From Typha latifolia (lineage: Eukaryota > Streptophyta > Magnoliopsida > Poales > Typhaceae), in contig CM034113.1 of assembly GCA_019914945.1 (NCBI GenBank), positions 6,490,850 through 6,554,849 of the forward strand: a stretch of DNA of 64,000 nt, in the 5' to 3' direction. The notes under the pieces were generated by a model. The model was not told where the DNA came from and did not search any database. It saw nothing but the letters and a program-made list of their open reading frames with translations. Each line of letters opens with the position of its first letter. Positions within the stretch are counted from its first letter, which is position 1. This document shows positions 11,723 through 25,424 of this stretch, piece after piece. Both the position numbers and the translations under genes were made by a program.

Positions 11723-14700
11723 CTAAAAGAGGAAGTAATTTCGGGACAATGGCACAGATGATGCTGGGAGGCATCTCAGAACTTCGCCATCAGCAGTCAC
11801 TGTGTATGACTCGGGATCGACTTCTATCTTGGGGAGTGCGTCGTTCAGTTTCATGTCCAGCTTCGTGAGACTGCGAACATTACCGACAGCTTCCACCCTC
11901 TTTTTGAGCATGTACTCATTTGCAATGCCTGCCTCTTTTGCAGCCTGTCATTTATAGGAAAAATTTAGATCAGATCAGGAGTAATCTCATGCAAACAATC
12001 TTATTTCAGTCAGTGAGGAGTCCAATATGGAGGGATGCATCAATCATTTCAGAGGGGAAAAAATGAGCAAGACTTTATAGATAAACTAACTTGCTGTCAT
12101 GGGGAATTAGTGCCATTTTATTGCTACTCTTTTTTGAGGACGAATCAACTGTTTAATATGACACGCTGCTAAACATAGGAAAAGAAACTTGAAGGAACTC
12201 TAACTTGCCTTGCTCACGAAAGCAATGGAGTTGGAGCTTACAGCCTTTCCAAATGCACCAAACATAGGCCTCATAATAACCTGGAAAAACAATCAGATAT
12301 TTAGAGCATTTGGATATAAGTCACTAGTTGGAGTTAACAGCGGATTCAATGTGCCAATATATTCAGTTTGTCAGAATCAGAACAGAGAATGGCTGGAACA
12401 ATTGTTATTCATGACACAGAAGATTCGTTGACATGATAATAGGGTAAGACTGTTCCTATATAAAAAAATCAAAAAAAATGAGAGATCATATGATGTACTG
12501 GTTCAGGTGTCGGGATGCTAGCATTTGGATCGCCCATATTGGCCCATGCAATAACACCACCTTTGATCACCATTTCTGGCTTTGCACCAAAAAAGGAAGG
12601 TTTCCAGATGACAAGATCAGCAAATTTCCCAGCCTGTCCAAACACAAAATAATCTGAGTGTCTTGCTCTTATGCAATTAGACATCAGCATTGAAGCTACC
12701 ATGACAAAGCTGCACAGAGATCCACCATCGAAGAAAATTTTAAATAAAAAAAATTATGACTTCTTTCACCATTCATGAGCAAATATCAGTGTTACTCACA
12801 TGAAAGAGTACAAAAATAATGCTGACATAGTTGTCTTTTTTTTTTTCTTAGTACAGCTCATGGAAACTTACAATATTCACAGGCTTGATAGATAATGGCA
12901 ATTGGCATATACAATTCGCCCGGTTGCGAGATGGGCCCTTGGCAGCAGAGGTTGAAAAAGGAATCAATGAGACCAAAGGATTCATGGTAAGTTCCTTTAG
13001 ATCTCAGGTATCCTGTGGTTCTTTTCTCGCAGCAATTGCAGAACAAAATCAATTATTAACTAGATAAGTTAGTTGAATGACTCGATAAGGACGTAAGTTT
13101 TTTATACTGTAGTTTGGAATAAACAAGTGTTTCCATGACTCTTTCACCCATCAGATCCCGTTTAAATACCAAGGATGTCTGTGTCGGTAGTAGCCCGGCT
13201 GCGTGCCGACCATTGTGTCGATGTGGAGCTATTCTTTAAATATTTTTCTATTTTTATCAATCATTATCAAATCAATTTTAGTCATTTTCTTAACAAACAT
13301 GATATGATAGATGAAGCCTATTTCTTTTTAATTTTTTTCTTATTTTCATCGATCATCATCAATTAACTACTAGTAAAGGAGGATCTTCATGACTAGTTAC
13401 TAGTCAAGTTAGATCATCTTCACGATCAATTGATCCCTTAGAGGGCTTAGATAAAATTGATGATGATGAGTCTAGAGATGATAATATGGATGGCGATGGT
13501 GATAATGACGAGACTCAGTATGATAGCAGAGATGATATAGATGAGACATGCATCCCTGCTACACAACTTTCTTAGATATTTTATTTTTACAGAGGAAAAA
13601 ACTTTCACACATGTCACCAAAGATGAGGCCAGACCTAAATAACCACGAGGCAAAATTTATTAGAATCAAAAGAAAAAAAGAAGACCATCTAAAACTCAAT
13701 ATGATGAGGGAAGGACTTGAGTCTATAGGTAGTAAGACATTATGAGAGGTGTGCCCACAGGTGCTAGTGCTAGTTGTTTTTGTACATATTTACTATTCAT
13801 ATCATATCATAGGAGAATTATAAATTTTTTATTTATATGAAAACTATGTGAGACATTACAATGAGCAATACTATCAATATATGAGTTTTGAAGATTATCA
13901 ATAGTATTTAATGTAATATTTTCGTGTTATTCTTGTGCTGGCAAATGAAGTCTTTAATCCTCCTTATCATTTTACGTTTAACTAGATATTAGTTTAATTA
14001 TTAAATTATTATCAATTAATATTATGTGTTGGATGTTGTTATGTGTTCAATTATATATGGAGTATTCAATCATTAATATTAGTTTTAATGTATGTATTTA
14101 ATCATATTATGTGTTGAATAATATATATATTTAAATGTTGCTTTATTTTTAATAAAATATGTCATTTACAAAAATAATCTAAAAATAAAATACTATAAAG
14201 TAGGTTTTAATACACATTTAAACTAAAAGCTAAATATTGACATGTCGAATATCCAAAAATATCTCTAAATATCCTAAAAAGTTTTTTTTAAATATTATAA
14301 ATGCATGTTAGTGGCATGTAAGGGCGTGCCACTAGCACACAGGGAATAGGTTGAGGGTGTGCCGTGTCAATAATAGCACAGCATGGCACGTGCTATTGGC
14401 ACGACCATTATTGAAAATAACAATTGACAACCATTATTCCAGCAATAAGGTTACGCTTATTTGGGATATTACTTGTAGGAACTTCGTATCATTCAGTCCC
14501 TTGTATTTCCATAACCACAGTTGACTAGTGGTGACAAACTTAATCCATTTCACTCTGAAAACAATATAAAGTTCAAAAGAATCCAGTTCAAGTGTGTAAT
14601 ATAAAATTGATGGTAGATTGCACCAGACTTGCATTATAGCTAGGACCTATATGTCACAAACCAAAACATTTGGTCCAACATATTTAACGGAAAAATCCAT

Positions 14701-17700
14701 ACCTCAATGGAACCAACATATTGGGAGAAGCCATTAGCTATGGCTGGATTTATTGTGTATTTTGCTATATATCTCTTGATGCGAAAATTGTCATTGTCAG
14801 TCCCACTAGGTTCAATTGATCTACCTCTCTGCATCCTCATCTTATGAGCAGTTTGCCATGTCCGAATAATCACCTGATGAAAATAGTATACTCACGAAAA
14901 CATTAAGGACTCCAAACTTGGAATAGTGGCTGCAGCATCAGAAATTTCACTAATTGAAAATGCATGGGAAAAAAAGGCAGATGTAAGTTTACAGAAACAT
15001 CAGTTATTTCATCTTGACACAGTAGGAAGAATTAAGAAAAGATCTACTAGGAATTATCAGAAAAAAGAATAAAAAGATGAAAGATCTCTTGTTGGAGTAG
15101 TATAACAAGTACCAACTTCTTGTGAGTGCTATTTTATGGTATTACCTCGATTTCATAGCCGAGTATCTCCCAAGGACCCTCAAAATGATCAAGGGTACAA
15201 GATGTTAGGATTTCCATGAATACATACATGTTAGAAAAAGCCTTGAATGCATTTTATATCTGTCTAAACTCTAAATAGAAAGGTTTATCAAATGCATTCA
15301 TAAACTATCTTCGAGCAAAAACTCTGGATTACATCAGAAAGTTCTATTGACACTAATGATGGAATATGTTTCTATTTTCATTTGAATTTTCAAGTAATTC
15401 AATTTTTTATTCAAGGGACAAAGGATAAGTATTACTATCTCGTATCAGTTGAACTACTGGCAGAAGCTCAGCCCAACAATGATTGATTTGTAGGTTATTG
15501 TACCTCAAAAAAATTTCATTGCAGTACTGCAACATACCGACCTTTCTTCTCATGCTGCCATTAAGAATTTATTGCATGTATAATTGGCCATATACATAAT
15601 ATATAACACAAGCTGTCAGATTGCAATGACCTTCCGTACTTTTCTCAACTTGCAGCAGACAGACCTTTTATTCAAATTCTAATTTTAGATGCTTTGGTGC
15701 TCAAATGTACCCACTATGATCGAAGCCTTTTACTCTACAGGGAAATAAGAGAGTATACTATGTTTACCAACTTTGGATCTTTCCTATAGCAATTGATTAC
15801 AAAGTCCCCATGCTAACTGGCATGTACATGTGATGTGCCAAAAAGAAGTAGAACAAATGAGAAGAAAGCCTGCAGACCTCTCCAATACGCCCCATAGCTT
15901 GAGAATCAGAAGATATGATACTGATTGCTCCCATATCATGCAAGATATCTTCAGCAGCAATTGTTTCTGCTCGGATTCTAGATTCAGCAAATGCTACATC
16001 CTCTGGAATGTCCTTATGAAGGTGATGACAAACTAGCTGCAGTAAGCAAAGCCCAACTTTAGAGCTACTTTTGCAAGTAACCTGTCAGGAGCAATAGGAT
16101 AGCCAGTCTTTACCAGCATGTCGAGGTGCTCGTCCACAGTGTTTGAAGTAAAAGGCCGGGTAGGATTTGTCGAAGATGGCAAGACATTTTTCACACCACA
16201 TACTTTAATGATGTCTGGAGCATGACCACCTCCTGCACCTTCACTGCTTGTCAAACAATAAGGATCATTGTAATGTTTAAAGTTTCACAGGAAGTGTGAA
16301 GGTCATCTAGTACATCCTAGTTAGGAATAATCAATCAACCACCTTGAACAAATTTCACAGGAACTGAGAGTTGTTCATCAAACCAGGCCAGCATGAAAGG
16401 ACAGTTTAACACATTGCCAGAAATAGGGAACAAAAACTGCATGTGATCAGGTATGATATAGTTATTCTTCACTTTAGCTTCAGTCATTCACTCACAGTGG
16501 AAGAACTAAAGGCCAATTGGAGTGTGGGCATGAAAAACATATAGGTACATGATACACTTAGTTATGATCTTTTCTTATTACATTAGGTGTTTATTTTTAT
16601 TAAACTAAGATTCCTACAAGTCGCGTTCGAACGCAGGAGAGGTCACATTCGAACGCAGGAGAGGTCGCGTTCGAACGCCCTTGCGAACGCTCGCAAATAC
16701 AGAGAACGGATATTGTGTGTTCGAACACGGTCGGGTGAGTTCGAACACTTGCATCGCGTTCGCACATACAGAGAACGTCTTTTGGTGCGTTCGAATGCGA
16801 TCGGGTGCGTTCGAACGCAATCGACGGGAAAGTTTTAGAATTAGGGTTTCATATTATTTTAGAACTTATTGGTTAGCCTCTATATATATGTGGATGACAA
16901 CCAAATTGATTATGCTATTAGATTATTGAATTCTTGTCTCTCTATTATCTCTCTACTCTAATCTCCCTCCTCCCTCTTCATCATCCTTCTATCTCTACCG
17001 TTGGCAGGGTTTCTCCTAACTTCTAATCTCTCTCCACTGTCGAGCCACCCTTCTTCTTTGGGATCTCGACCACTTCTTTCCCTTCATCTATATCCATAAA
17101 TCACATCCACAATCCACCTTCATCTCCATATCCATCCATAACCCTAACATTCACTCCACCCGTCACCACCACCATCACCCACATTATTCCGTATTTTTGC
17201 CCCTACTACAGTTCGAATCTGCAAAGGGCGTAAATACGAAAGTTGTAGATCAGGAAGTTACAGATCTAACCCAATTGGTTTCGTAATTTTCTGACTACAG
17301 GAAAATATCTGACGAATATTTTTCCACGGTTGCGCGGACTGATTCCTGTAATACATTCAGATCTTAAAAGAATAGTTGCGTAGCTTATCTTTGGTTCAAG
17401 AACTTATCAGTACATTAGATATCAAGATTGGAGGAAAAAAAAAGTAAAAGAACATGTAATCCCTAAGACACTACCCAAAGTAATAATAAACAAGTTAGAG
17501 ATACCCAAGTAGGGAAAAGTTCAAGAGAGCAGTTGGGAGGAACTTAGGATAGAAAACAACCAACTCTTCCAGGTGGAGGAGAGATCACAAATGCCATTCA
17601 TGTTAAGCATTCCTAGAAGTAAACTCTCTGAACTATGCTCAATCACAAGGGAAATTGTCCTGACAAATCATGCTAATGTTATGCCTTGGCACATGGAGCT

Positions 17701-20700
17701 TTTATGCCTTACTTGGAAGAATTTCCTTCAAAATAAAATCAGCACACTAGTACATAAGCAGTTGAATGATCAGTTCTTGCAACCAAGAAGGACCTCAACC
17801 ATAATCTACTTCTATCAAAATAAAATCAGCACTCTAGTACATAAGCACTTAATTTCAACACATTTTTTACCTGTGATATGTATGTATTGTCCTATCTTTA
17901 AATGCTGCAATTGTATGTTCCACACATCCTGACTCATTTAAGGTGTCTGTGTGAATATTGACCTGCTCAGATTGAATTAGTATATAATAACTGTTGAACT
18001 TATGTAAAAGGAAAGAAAATGGTCAGTTACTTGGATATCAAAAGCTTCTGCAACAGATAAACAGTTATCTATTGCAGCAGGGGTGCTTCCCCAATCTTCA
18101 TGCAGCTTCAAGCCCATTGCTCCTGCCTTAATAATCTCAACTAAGCCCTCCGACTTTGCACTATTGCCCTGCATAATTCATTAAGAATCAGAAGGTATAA
18201 TAGCAGTGGATATGGTTAAAAGTTTTTGACCAGAGTTAACAACGGCAGCCTATTTGGACAAATCTTCTTAAACAATATCTAACATCGCCAAAACAACAAT
18301 CATGGGCTCTATGGTTTTTTCCCCCATTAGTTTATCTTGGAAAATGCTTTTGCATGCTCCATGATGTTATCTTGGACAACTTTTTAAAAAGAGCAAATAA
18401 ACGATTTCCAAGTCTAGTGTAATTGATGTTGTTACAGCAGATGATAGCCATGATATCGAATAAAAGGTTCACTATATAAGCAAACAAATTGTACTTTGAC
18501 TATGCTTGGTAGACAAAAAGAAGTAACTAAATAAGATTAGCTTTTAGACTACCATTTGGTGCACATAGACAAATGGCAGATAATACCTTTCCAGTGAAGC
18601 CAAGATTGATTGGCATATCATCAGTTGATTGCAGCATTAGCTTCATGTGGAATGGTGCTGGAGTACAAGTTGTTGCACGAGTTCCATCTGCTGGTCCTGT
18701 CCCACCTCCCACTAATGTTGTGATACCTACGGATATAGGAATATAGTTCAAATATTTTAGTTCTCATTGATATAGTGACTATTTTGACAAAAAAACATAA
18801 CCAAGCAAACATTTAAGATTCCCAAACTTCTTTTGCTGGAGAAGCAAAAGAGTGTAGAACAAAGATTAAACAACAATAAATTTTAGAAACATCATTACCA
18901 TATGGTCCACTAATAGAGGTGGTTGCCTTCACAAAATCTCCTTAAAATATTTAGTATTGCAACTTGGCTCTTCGTACAACATTCAAAATGTTGATTAATA
19001 TGAGCAGTTATTTTTCTCCTCAGAATATCAAATTCTGTATTTCTGTTAGTAGGATATTTTCAGTTTTAGTGGAAACATATTGAAGTCTATGGCCCTAGGC
19101 AGAACTGATAATGTAACAGAGGTGCTTCTCTTCTTCTTATTGATTATCAAATAATTCAATGGCTGTATCATGTATGCCTGTATCAACAAGACATGTATAG
19201 AAGCTTGCAAACTTAGATATTGCTATCCATTGGCTAAATGCCTGAACCTAGGAGTTGTCCTTCAGTAGTTTCACAATTTCGATAGATTTAGCTTGATTTG
19301 TTCTTATAGCTAGTAATATCAGGCAATCCAAAACGGAAATTAAAATTGGATTTCTGAAGCTAAATTGCAAAGACATTATAAATAGTTTAGTTTCTCCAGA
19401 AAAAGATCAGCTCTTTTGATTTGAACTTACATACTACTTTCAATGTATTGGTTAAATCGAGACTCCATCTATAATTAATTTCTAACGTTTACAAAGTAAA
19501 GAATCCTGACCACTTGAGATTGCTTCTTCTGCCAATTGAGGACATATGAAGTGGACATGGCAGTCTATACCCCCAGCAGTTACAATCATGCCTTCTGCAG
19601 CAATAACTTCAGTACTTGCCTATATTTAATACCACAGGTAGTTTTATATATTCACCAATTTTAGAAGAATCTATTATGTGGTGAATGGAAAAAGGGATTA
19701 CCCCCACAATCATGTTTTCATGCACACCATCCATGACATCAGGGTTCCCTGACTTCCCGATAGCAACAATTACTCCTCCTTTAATACCAATATCTGCTTT
19801 ATATATCCCTGTATAGTCAATGACAACAGCATTTGTGATAACAGTATCTAAGCAGGAAGAGGGTGGATAGCCTGTAGCCTGTCCCATTCCATCACGTAAA
19901 ACTTTTCCACCTCCAAATACACATTCATCGCCGTGAATTACAAAATCCTTTTCAATTTCTGCATACAGACCAGTGTCACCAAGCCGTATTTTGTCACCAG
20001 ATGTAGGCCCATACATATTTGCATATGCTTCCCTGGAGACCGTAAATTCGAGACCAGAATTATCTCCAATGACACCTTCCCTGCAGCAAAAGTTGTCGTA
20101 TTTTATAGCTAATCCACAGTTGAAAGAATTTTGACTAATATATGTGCAAATAGAAAATTACAAATGCATAGGAAACATTAGAACCTGGCATGCGGCTGAT
20201 CCTGATGGCCAAAACCATTTGCAATCACATTTTCCATCACCTTGTTTAACTGAGAAGCATCAACAGGACCATCTGCAATGCCATTTCCACCTCTGATAAC
20301 TTTTTCACCACCAATAGTAACAAGTGTTACACATTTGGCATCTCCTGGCTGGAAGGTTGATATATGAGTTAACAAGAACTAATTTCAATTAGGTTCAATC
20401 AAAGTACTGGTGGGTATGATTGTCAGCTTTTCACACCCTTGAAATTCGACTAAGAGAAAGCTAATGATTTTCTATTGCAATGGAATATCTTGACTTTATG
20501 AGAGCAAGCGAAATAAACTTATACAGGCCATATATTTTGCAGGAATCCAGAATAAGAATAGCTACCATGTCTGTCATCTCAAGTTCTCAACTATTTGCAA
20601 TTTAATTATTGAATTGAACAAAAGTCATATTCCATAATAGTCAGGCAGGAATCACAATTCTCTTTCACTAGAGAAGTATATACTATGTGATAAATGATAA

Positions 20701-23700
20701 CAGAGAACAGAATAGTCTATACAGGATGTCTATAGAAAAGGAAAACAGGCTAAAAAGCTAAAAGCTCTCTTGTAGTTGCACTGACATACAGTATGTCTAC
20801 AAGGGATGAAATAAGGCTATTATCACTAAAATATAAAGAAGTGAACATATGTCTTTAATATCGGGTCTGACAAAAATAGTCTTTTAGCTGTTTTACTAGG
20901 TTAGTATGCTGACAAAACATAAGTTTAACAATGACAGTAGATGAATCAGAAAATATGGACAGCTCTTACTGGATGAATGGTGATTCCAAGAGGGAAGTTG
21001 GTTAAATATGGAGGTATCAATTGAAAGGAAAACTATAAAAACTATGGACTACCAAGAAAAATGACTGCCCAAAGCATTATTCACTATTGCAGAAACTCCA
21101 TATAGTCCCCTATTAATAATCATGTTGGAGATTAAAAAACATGTTGGTTTCTCTGAACTAAAGGAGAAAAACAGGTAATGAAAATATGCAATGTAGACAT
21201 TCCAAAATTAAGATCAACAAATCATAAATCACAAACCAACAGAAACTAAATGTCTAGGATCATCACCTCAAATCGAATTGCTGTTCCAGCTGATATATTT
21301 AATCTCAAGCCATAGGCCCTTCTTCTATCAAATACCAAGTAAGGATTCACCTCTATGAAGTGATAGTGACTCCCAATCTGTAAGTTGAACAATGATTTCA
21401 GTGATAAAACATGATTATATCCAAAACGGAAAAAATAAGAACAAGAAATTAGATTAAAGTTCCAGCATCTTTCCCATGATAATTCTATTTTCTGTGTAAG
21501 AGAATCTGACATAAGTAATTAGGTTCTGTTAACTCACCAACTACTTGAAAAGATTAAGCTATTAGAGAATGGTGGTTTACATTTCTCAAAGAGGAATTTA
21601 TCCATTTCTCCTCTTCCCCATAATAACCACTTTCTATGCAAGAGAATATGACATAACTAGCTGCACTTCAAATATCTCAAGAGGAATAGGATGGCAAGCC
21701 ATGTGAGTGTTGTAAGACTCAACGATGGCCGTGCCAGTGGCATGGGGCATGCCGAGGCGTACCCTAGCACTGCAAATGAGAGCAAGAGAAATCGATACTA
21801 TGGATAAGAGGCACAATAGAGCCAATGGTAGCAGCAACCTTGTCCACCCTACTCAACTGAACAAACATCATTGGAGCCTACAAGACTGAAAAGCGGGTAG
21901 GCATGTCTCCTCAACAACTAGCTGTACCATACAGACTCAACCCTCGGCAAAGTGCCAATATGAATCAAAGTCCCAGGCTCCGAGCCAAAGATGCAAAATC
22001 TAGGCATAGCGCATAGAAAAACTGGTAAAGATGACGACACTCTCTGAAAACCTCATAATCTGCTGGTTAGGATGTATTAGCAAATTGCAGAAAAATGAAA
22101 GTCTCCAGAACTTGCAGTTGGGATGTGTGTCCAAACGGACTACGAATGTTGAGTGCTCCTTGTCATGCTAATCTCATAGTAATTGTCACTGTGTGTGTTC
22201 ACAACAAAAATCCAGCATATAACTATAGATCTATCACCTTGTTGAGCAGCTTGGCACTAAATAAAAGATGATATTCCTGGGCTCCGTTTGATTCAACGAA
22301 GCGAACTCAAAGATGGTGCCAAAGATTTGCTACATTAGTAAAAAGAATAATATCTGAGCGAAGAGCCGTGTTAATAGATGCAATCAAGTAGGCTCTAACA
22401 CAACAATCATGAGTCTTCCCAGCTATGTACTCCGTGGGAATTTGTCCTTTCTCATCCAAAGCATCAGAAAGCACAAGACTAGATTTGTCGAGATGACAAC
22501 TCAGATTATGATCATTGAATGCACTTTCTACCATGGTGGAGATATGGCCAGCCGGCAATAGTCAAAAGCAAAAATTCTACAGAGGGTGGGAGATTATCAT
22601 GAGTTAGATTTGTAGTGGCCATAACAATACAAATTCAACAGCAAAAGAAAATTGCAACTGCGACAACGGTCGTTGCGTAGATTGCAACAAAAGATAGTCC
22701 AATTGCCGAAGATCAACGACAATGGTAACTGCCAAAGGTGATGCAGAACAATGGTATTAATAAAGAAAAGTAATGAACAAACCCACGAAATCCACCAACT
22801 GGCTGTTGGAATCCATCAACAAAAGAAAAAAAATCCAAATGTTCCATAAAAAGCAGGACAAAAGAGTCAAAAAACTAAAATGATCATAATGCAAAAAAGA
22901 CTAAAATCTCCTCATGAAAATCTCTACCTCACAACTCATCATCTAACCAAAGCATCACAGGATGGGCTGCCCTCCTGTATTTACGTGAGTACATGTGCCT
23001 AAAGTAGTGTCCGCACTAACTCTCTCGAGGTGGGAGAAACTCGACTCCGTCAAATGGGGCTGAGGGCAACTCTAGTAGAACACCCAGAGGTCTGGATTTA
23101 TCTGTTGAAGCTCCTCGCGTGATCCACGTACTATCATACTCTAGGAGATTTCTCCATCGGATTAAGAATCGATGAACTCCTCCATCAGCGTTAGATGTTA
23201 TTCGTTCATCAAAAATAGCATCTATCTTTTCTTTTTGTATGAATGGAAGATGGGAAGTGGCAGGGTTTAAAACATGTATATCTGCTGAGGTGAAAGTACG
23301 ACATTGATTGATTATTTTATCTACATCATGTTTGAGACTCGGCCAATAAAATTGGCATTCCACTTCTTCAATGGCCTTATCCTATCCAAATGATCTAAAA
23401 CGCTACCAACGTGAATCTCTCAAACTAAAAAATCACGTACAAAGTTTAAAAATGATGTAGAATAATGGCATTAATAAAGAAGAATGAACAAACCCATGTA
23501 ATCCACCAATGGGCTGTTGGAACTTGGAATCCACCAACAAAAGAAATAACATTATCAAAGACCTCCAAATATTCATTAACCCCAAATGATAATATAACAA
23601 GCTTTATATAGGCAAACCCTAAGAAGGATAAAAGTATGCCCATAATGGACTAAAATCTCCAAATATAAAAATATCTCCCTCATGACTTATCACCCAACCA

Positions 23701-25392
23701 AAGAGTCACTGGATGGGCTGCTCTTCTGCATCTGTGCGAGTACACGTGCCTAAACGAAGTGTCCGCACTAGAAAAATTGGCTTACGCATGAGTCTTAATT
23801 AAGGAAACTTCCAAACTAAGGAGTTCTTACCAAAGTAGATTCCAACTTTAGTTTCCACAGACTAGAACTCTTATTTGCATGAGAAGAGATTTTTTCGAAG
23901 AGTTTCCACGGACTAGAACTGCCGATGAGTTTCCAACGGCAGAAGTATTCACATAGGAAGTTGGAAATGATAAGGAGTTCAACGAAAGGACTCTTTACAT
24001 GATAATTGATAATAAAAAAAAACAGATCTATGTAGGTACAAAAATTTTGCACATGAGGATCATGAGAATTATACAAGAACTTTTACTCGCTTAGGAGAGT
24101 TGTTCGATGAATAGATTTGCTAGATGAGAAGATCGGTTGGATGGAGCCCTAGGACTTTGATACCATGTTACGAGAGAGAAAAATATGTTTTATTTCTCAT
24201 TAAGGAGAGATACATATCCACATGCACATCTAGTATGTTACCCCTCAAGGTAGTGTTACGATCGCCTCGTGGAAGATGGTTTACTATTCGAGTTGCTAAT
24301 CTGGGCAGAACTCAATACGAAATTTTCAAAGGCAATAGGAATCGATCCAACCATTGAAACGATCTGAGATTCGGATATGTTATTCCTCTGAAAGTTAGGA
24401 ATCCAACGCAATCAGAATCTTATTGATCAGGTTAGTAGATCAAAAGATATGAAGAAAATAATGACCAAAGGTCAGAAAGTGACGGGATGAACGTGGATGA
24501 TGTGGTTAGGGTTACAGGGGATGATGATGGCTATAGTGGATGGATTAGTACCTTGAACAAGATGAGGTGGGAGAAGGGAGCTTCCCAGTATGACTGGTCG
24601 CTGGAGGGAGGGAGGAGAAGAGACGGAGGATTATCCTCAGTCATAGAAGGAAGCTCGGGTTAGATACCGAGGGAGAGGAAAGAGGAGGGAGAAGTTTGGC
24701 TCAAGCCTAAATGCAAAACAAGTTCAATATTTAATAATCCAAAGATGGTTGTTTTTCCACATATTTAGATGCTAGCCAATTGTAAAAACTAAAAAAAAAA
24801 AACTCTCTTGGAGCGCACGTGCGCACCCTTCACTCTTCAAACTCTCTTGGGGCAGCCGTGAGTATCTCGGCCGAATCCAAATCTGGTTTAAATTTTTCTC
24901 TATAAATCAAACCCTAAAACCTCTCTTTTTCTTTGATCACAGCTCCCCCTTCTTCCCTCTTTTCATATCCTTCTTATTTTTCTTACTGTCAGAGTTTTCG
25001 CTGTCGAATCGGAGCGCCGGAGCACTATCGGAGCGACCGAAGACCACTCTACGACTCATCGATCAGTCTTCTCCGATCCCTCAATTTTATTTAAAGTTTA
25101 ATAAGGTAAAATGAAATTACCTAAATTGGGTTTTGCGGCTTCGTCGGCAAATCAGGCTGACTGGCGGCTTCAAGTCGCTGCTGCTCGTGCTCAAGAGCTC
25201 CAAGTCGTTGGCCTTGCGCCATGGTTGCCTTCTAGGAGGGCCCTCATGGCTCAAATCACCGTCGACCATGAGTTATGAGTGTTGATCATCGTCGGCAACT
25301 TCTCCTCCACCTCGTGTGGTTGCTATGGCCATGATCGTGGGGGGAGCTTAGAGTGTGGCCAGCAACCGCCGACAACGGTGGTCGCCGGTGGA

Positions 25393-25424
<32 letters not shown>

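Larger units (their letters stand above)
16244..17870. other. urease intron 12 with GTTCGAACG-rich repeat
   Basis: This 1.63-kb intron is occupied from about 16610 by a repeat with many GTTCGAACGC copies. That is followed by a CTATATATATG box near 16880 and a CT-rich, leader-like stretch to about 17180, an arrangement like the U3-TATA-R region of an LTR. A doubled segment follows at 17730-17849. Confidence 0.45.
22739..23767 (-). mobile_element. collapsed Ty3 (gypsy) chromovirus remnant
   Basis: Two related direct repeats, 22739-23015 (277 bp) and 23453-23767 (315 bp), have TG...CA termini on the minus strand (start TGCGGACACT, end ATCA) and flank only about 437 bp of internal DNA. That DNA encodes, on the minus strand, the start of a Ty3 integrase zinc finger running straight into a chromodomain, so most of gag and pol is deleted. 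The right copy has a TATATAAAG promoter-like box on the minus strand near 23607-23616. No matching target duplication or canonical primer-binding site was seen. Confidence 0.8.

Noticed and set aside
16614..16825. Regularly spaced palindromes as a CRISPR-like array
   Set aside because: Spacing and sequence are irregular, there are no Cas genes, and the DNA is plant nuclear.
16587..16929. Three overlapping frames with Arg/Phe-rich repeats
   Set aside because: They are produced by the GTTCGAACGC repeat, which is open in several frames on both strands.
16730..17225. GTTCGAA-type segments resembling a tRNA T-arm
   Set aside because: No acceptor, D or anticodon stems could be paired around them, and the motif is part of a dispersed repeat.
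22307..22558. 83-codon minus-strand frame in urease intron 5
   Set aside because: No family was recognised and no splice context supports it. It may be a transposon scrap.
23016..23363. Chromodomain-containing frame as a host gene
   Set aside because: It has an integrase zinc-finger start, stops at an LTR border and sits between two LTRs, so it is a transposon fragment.
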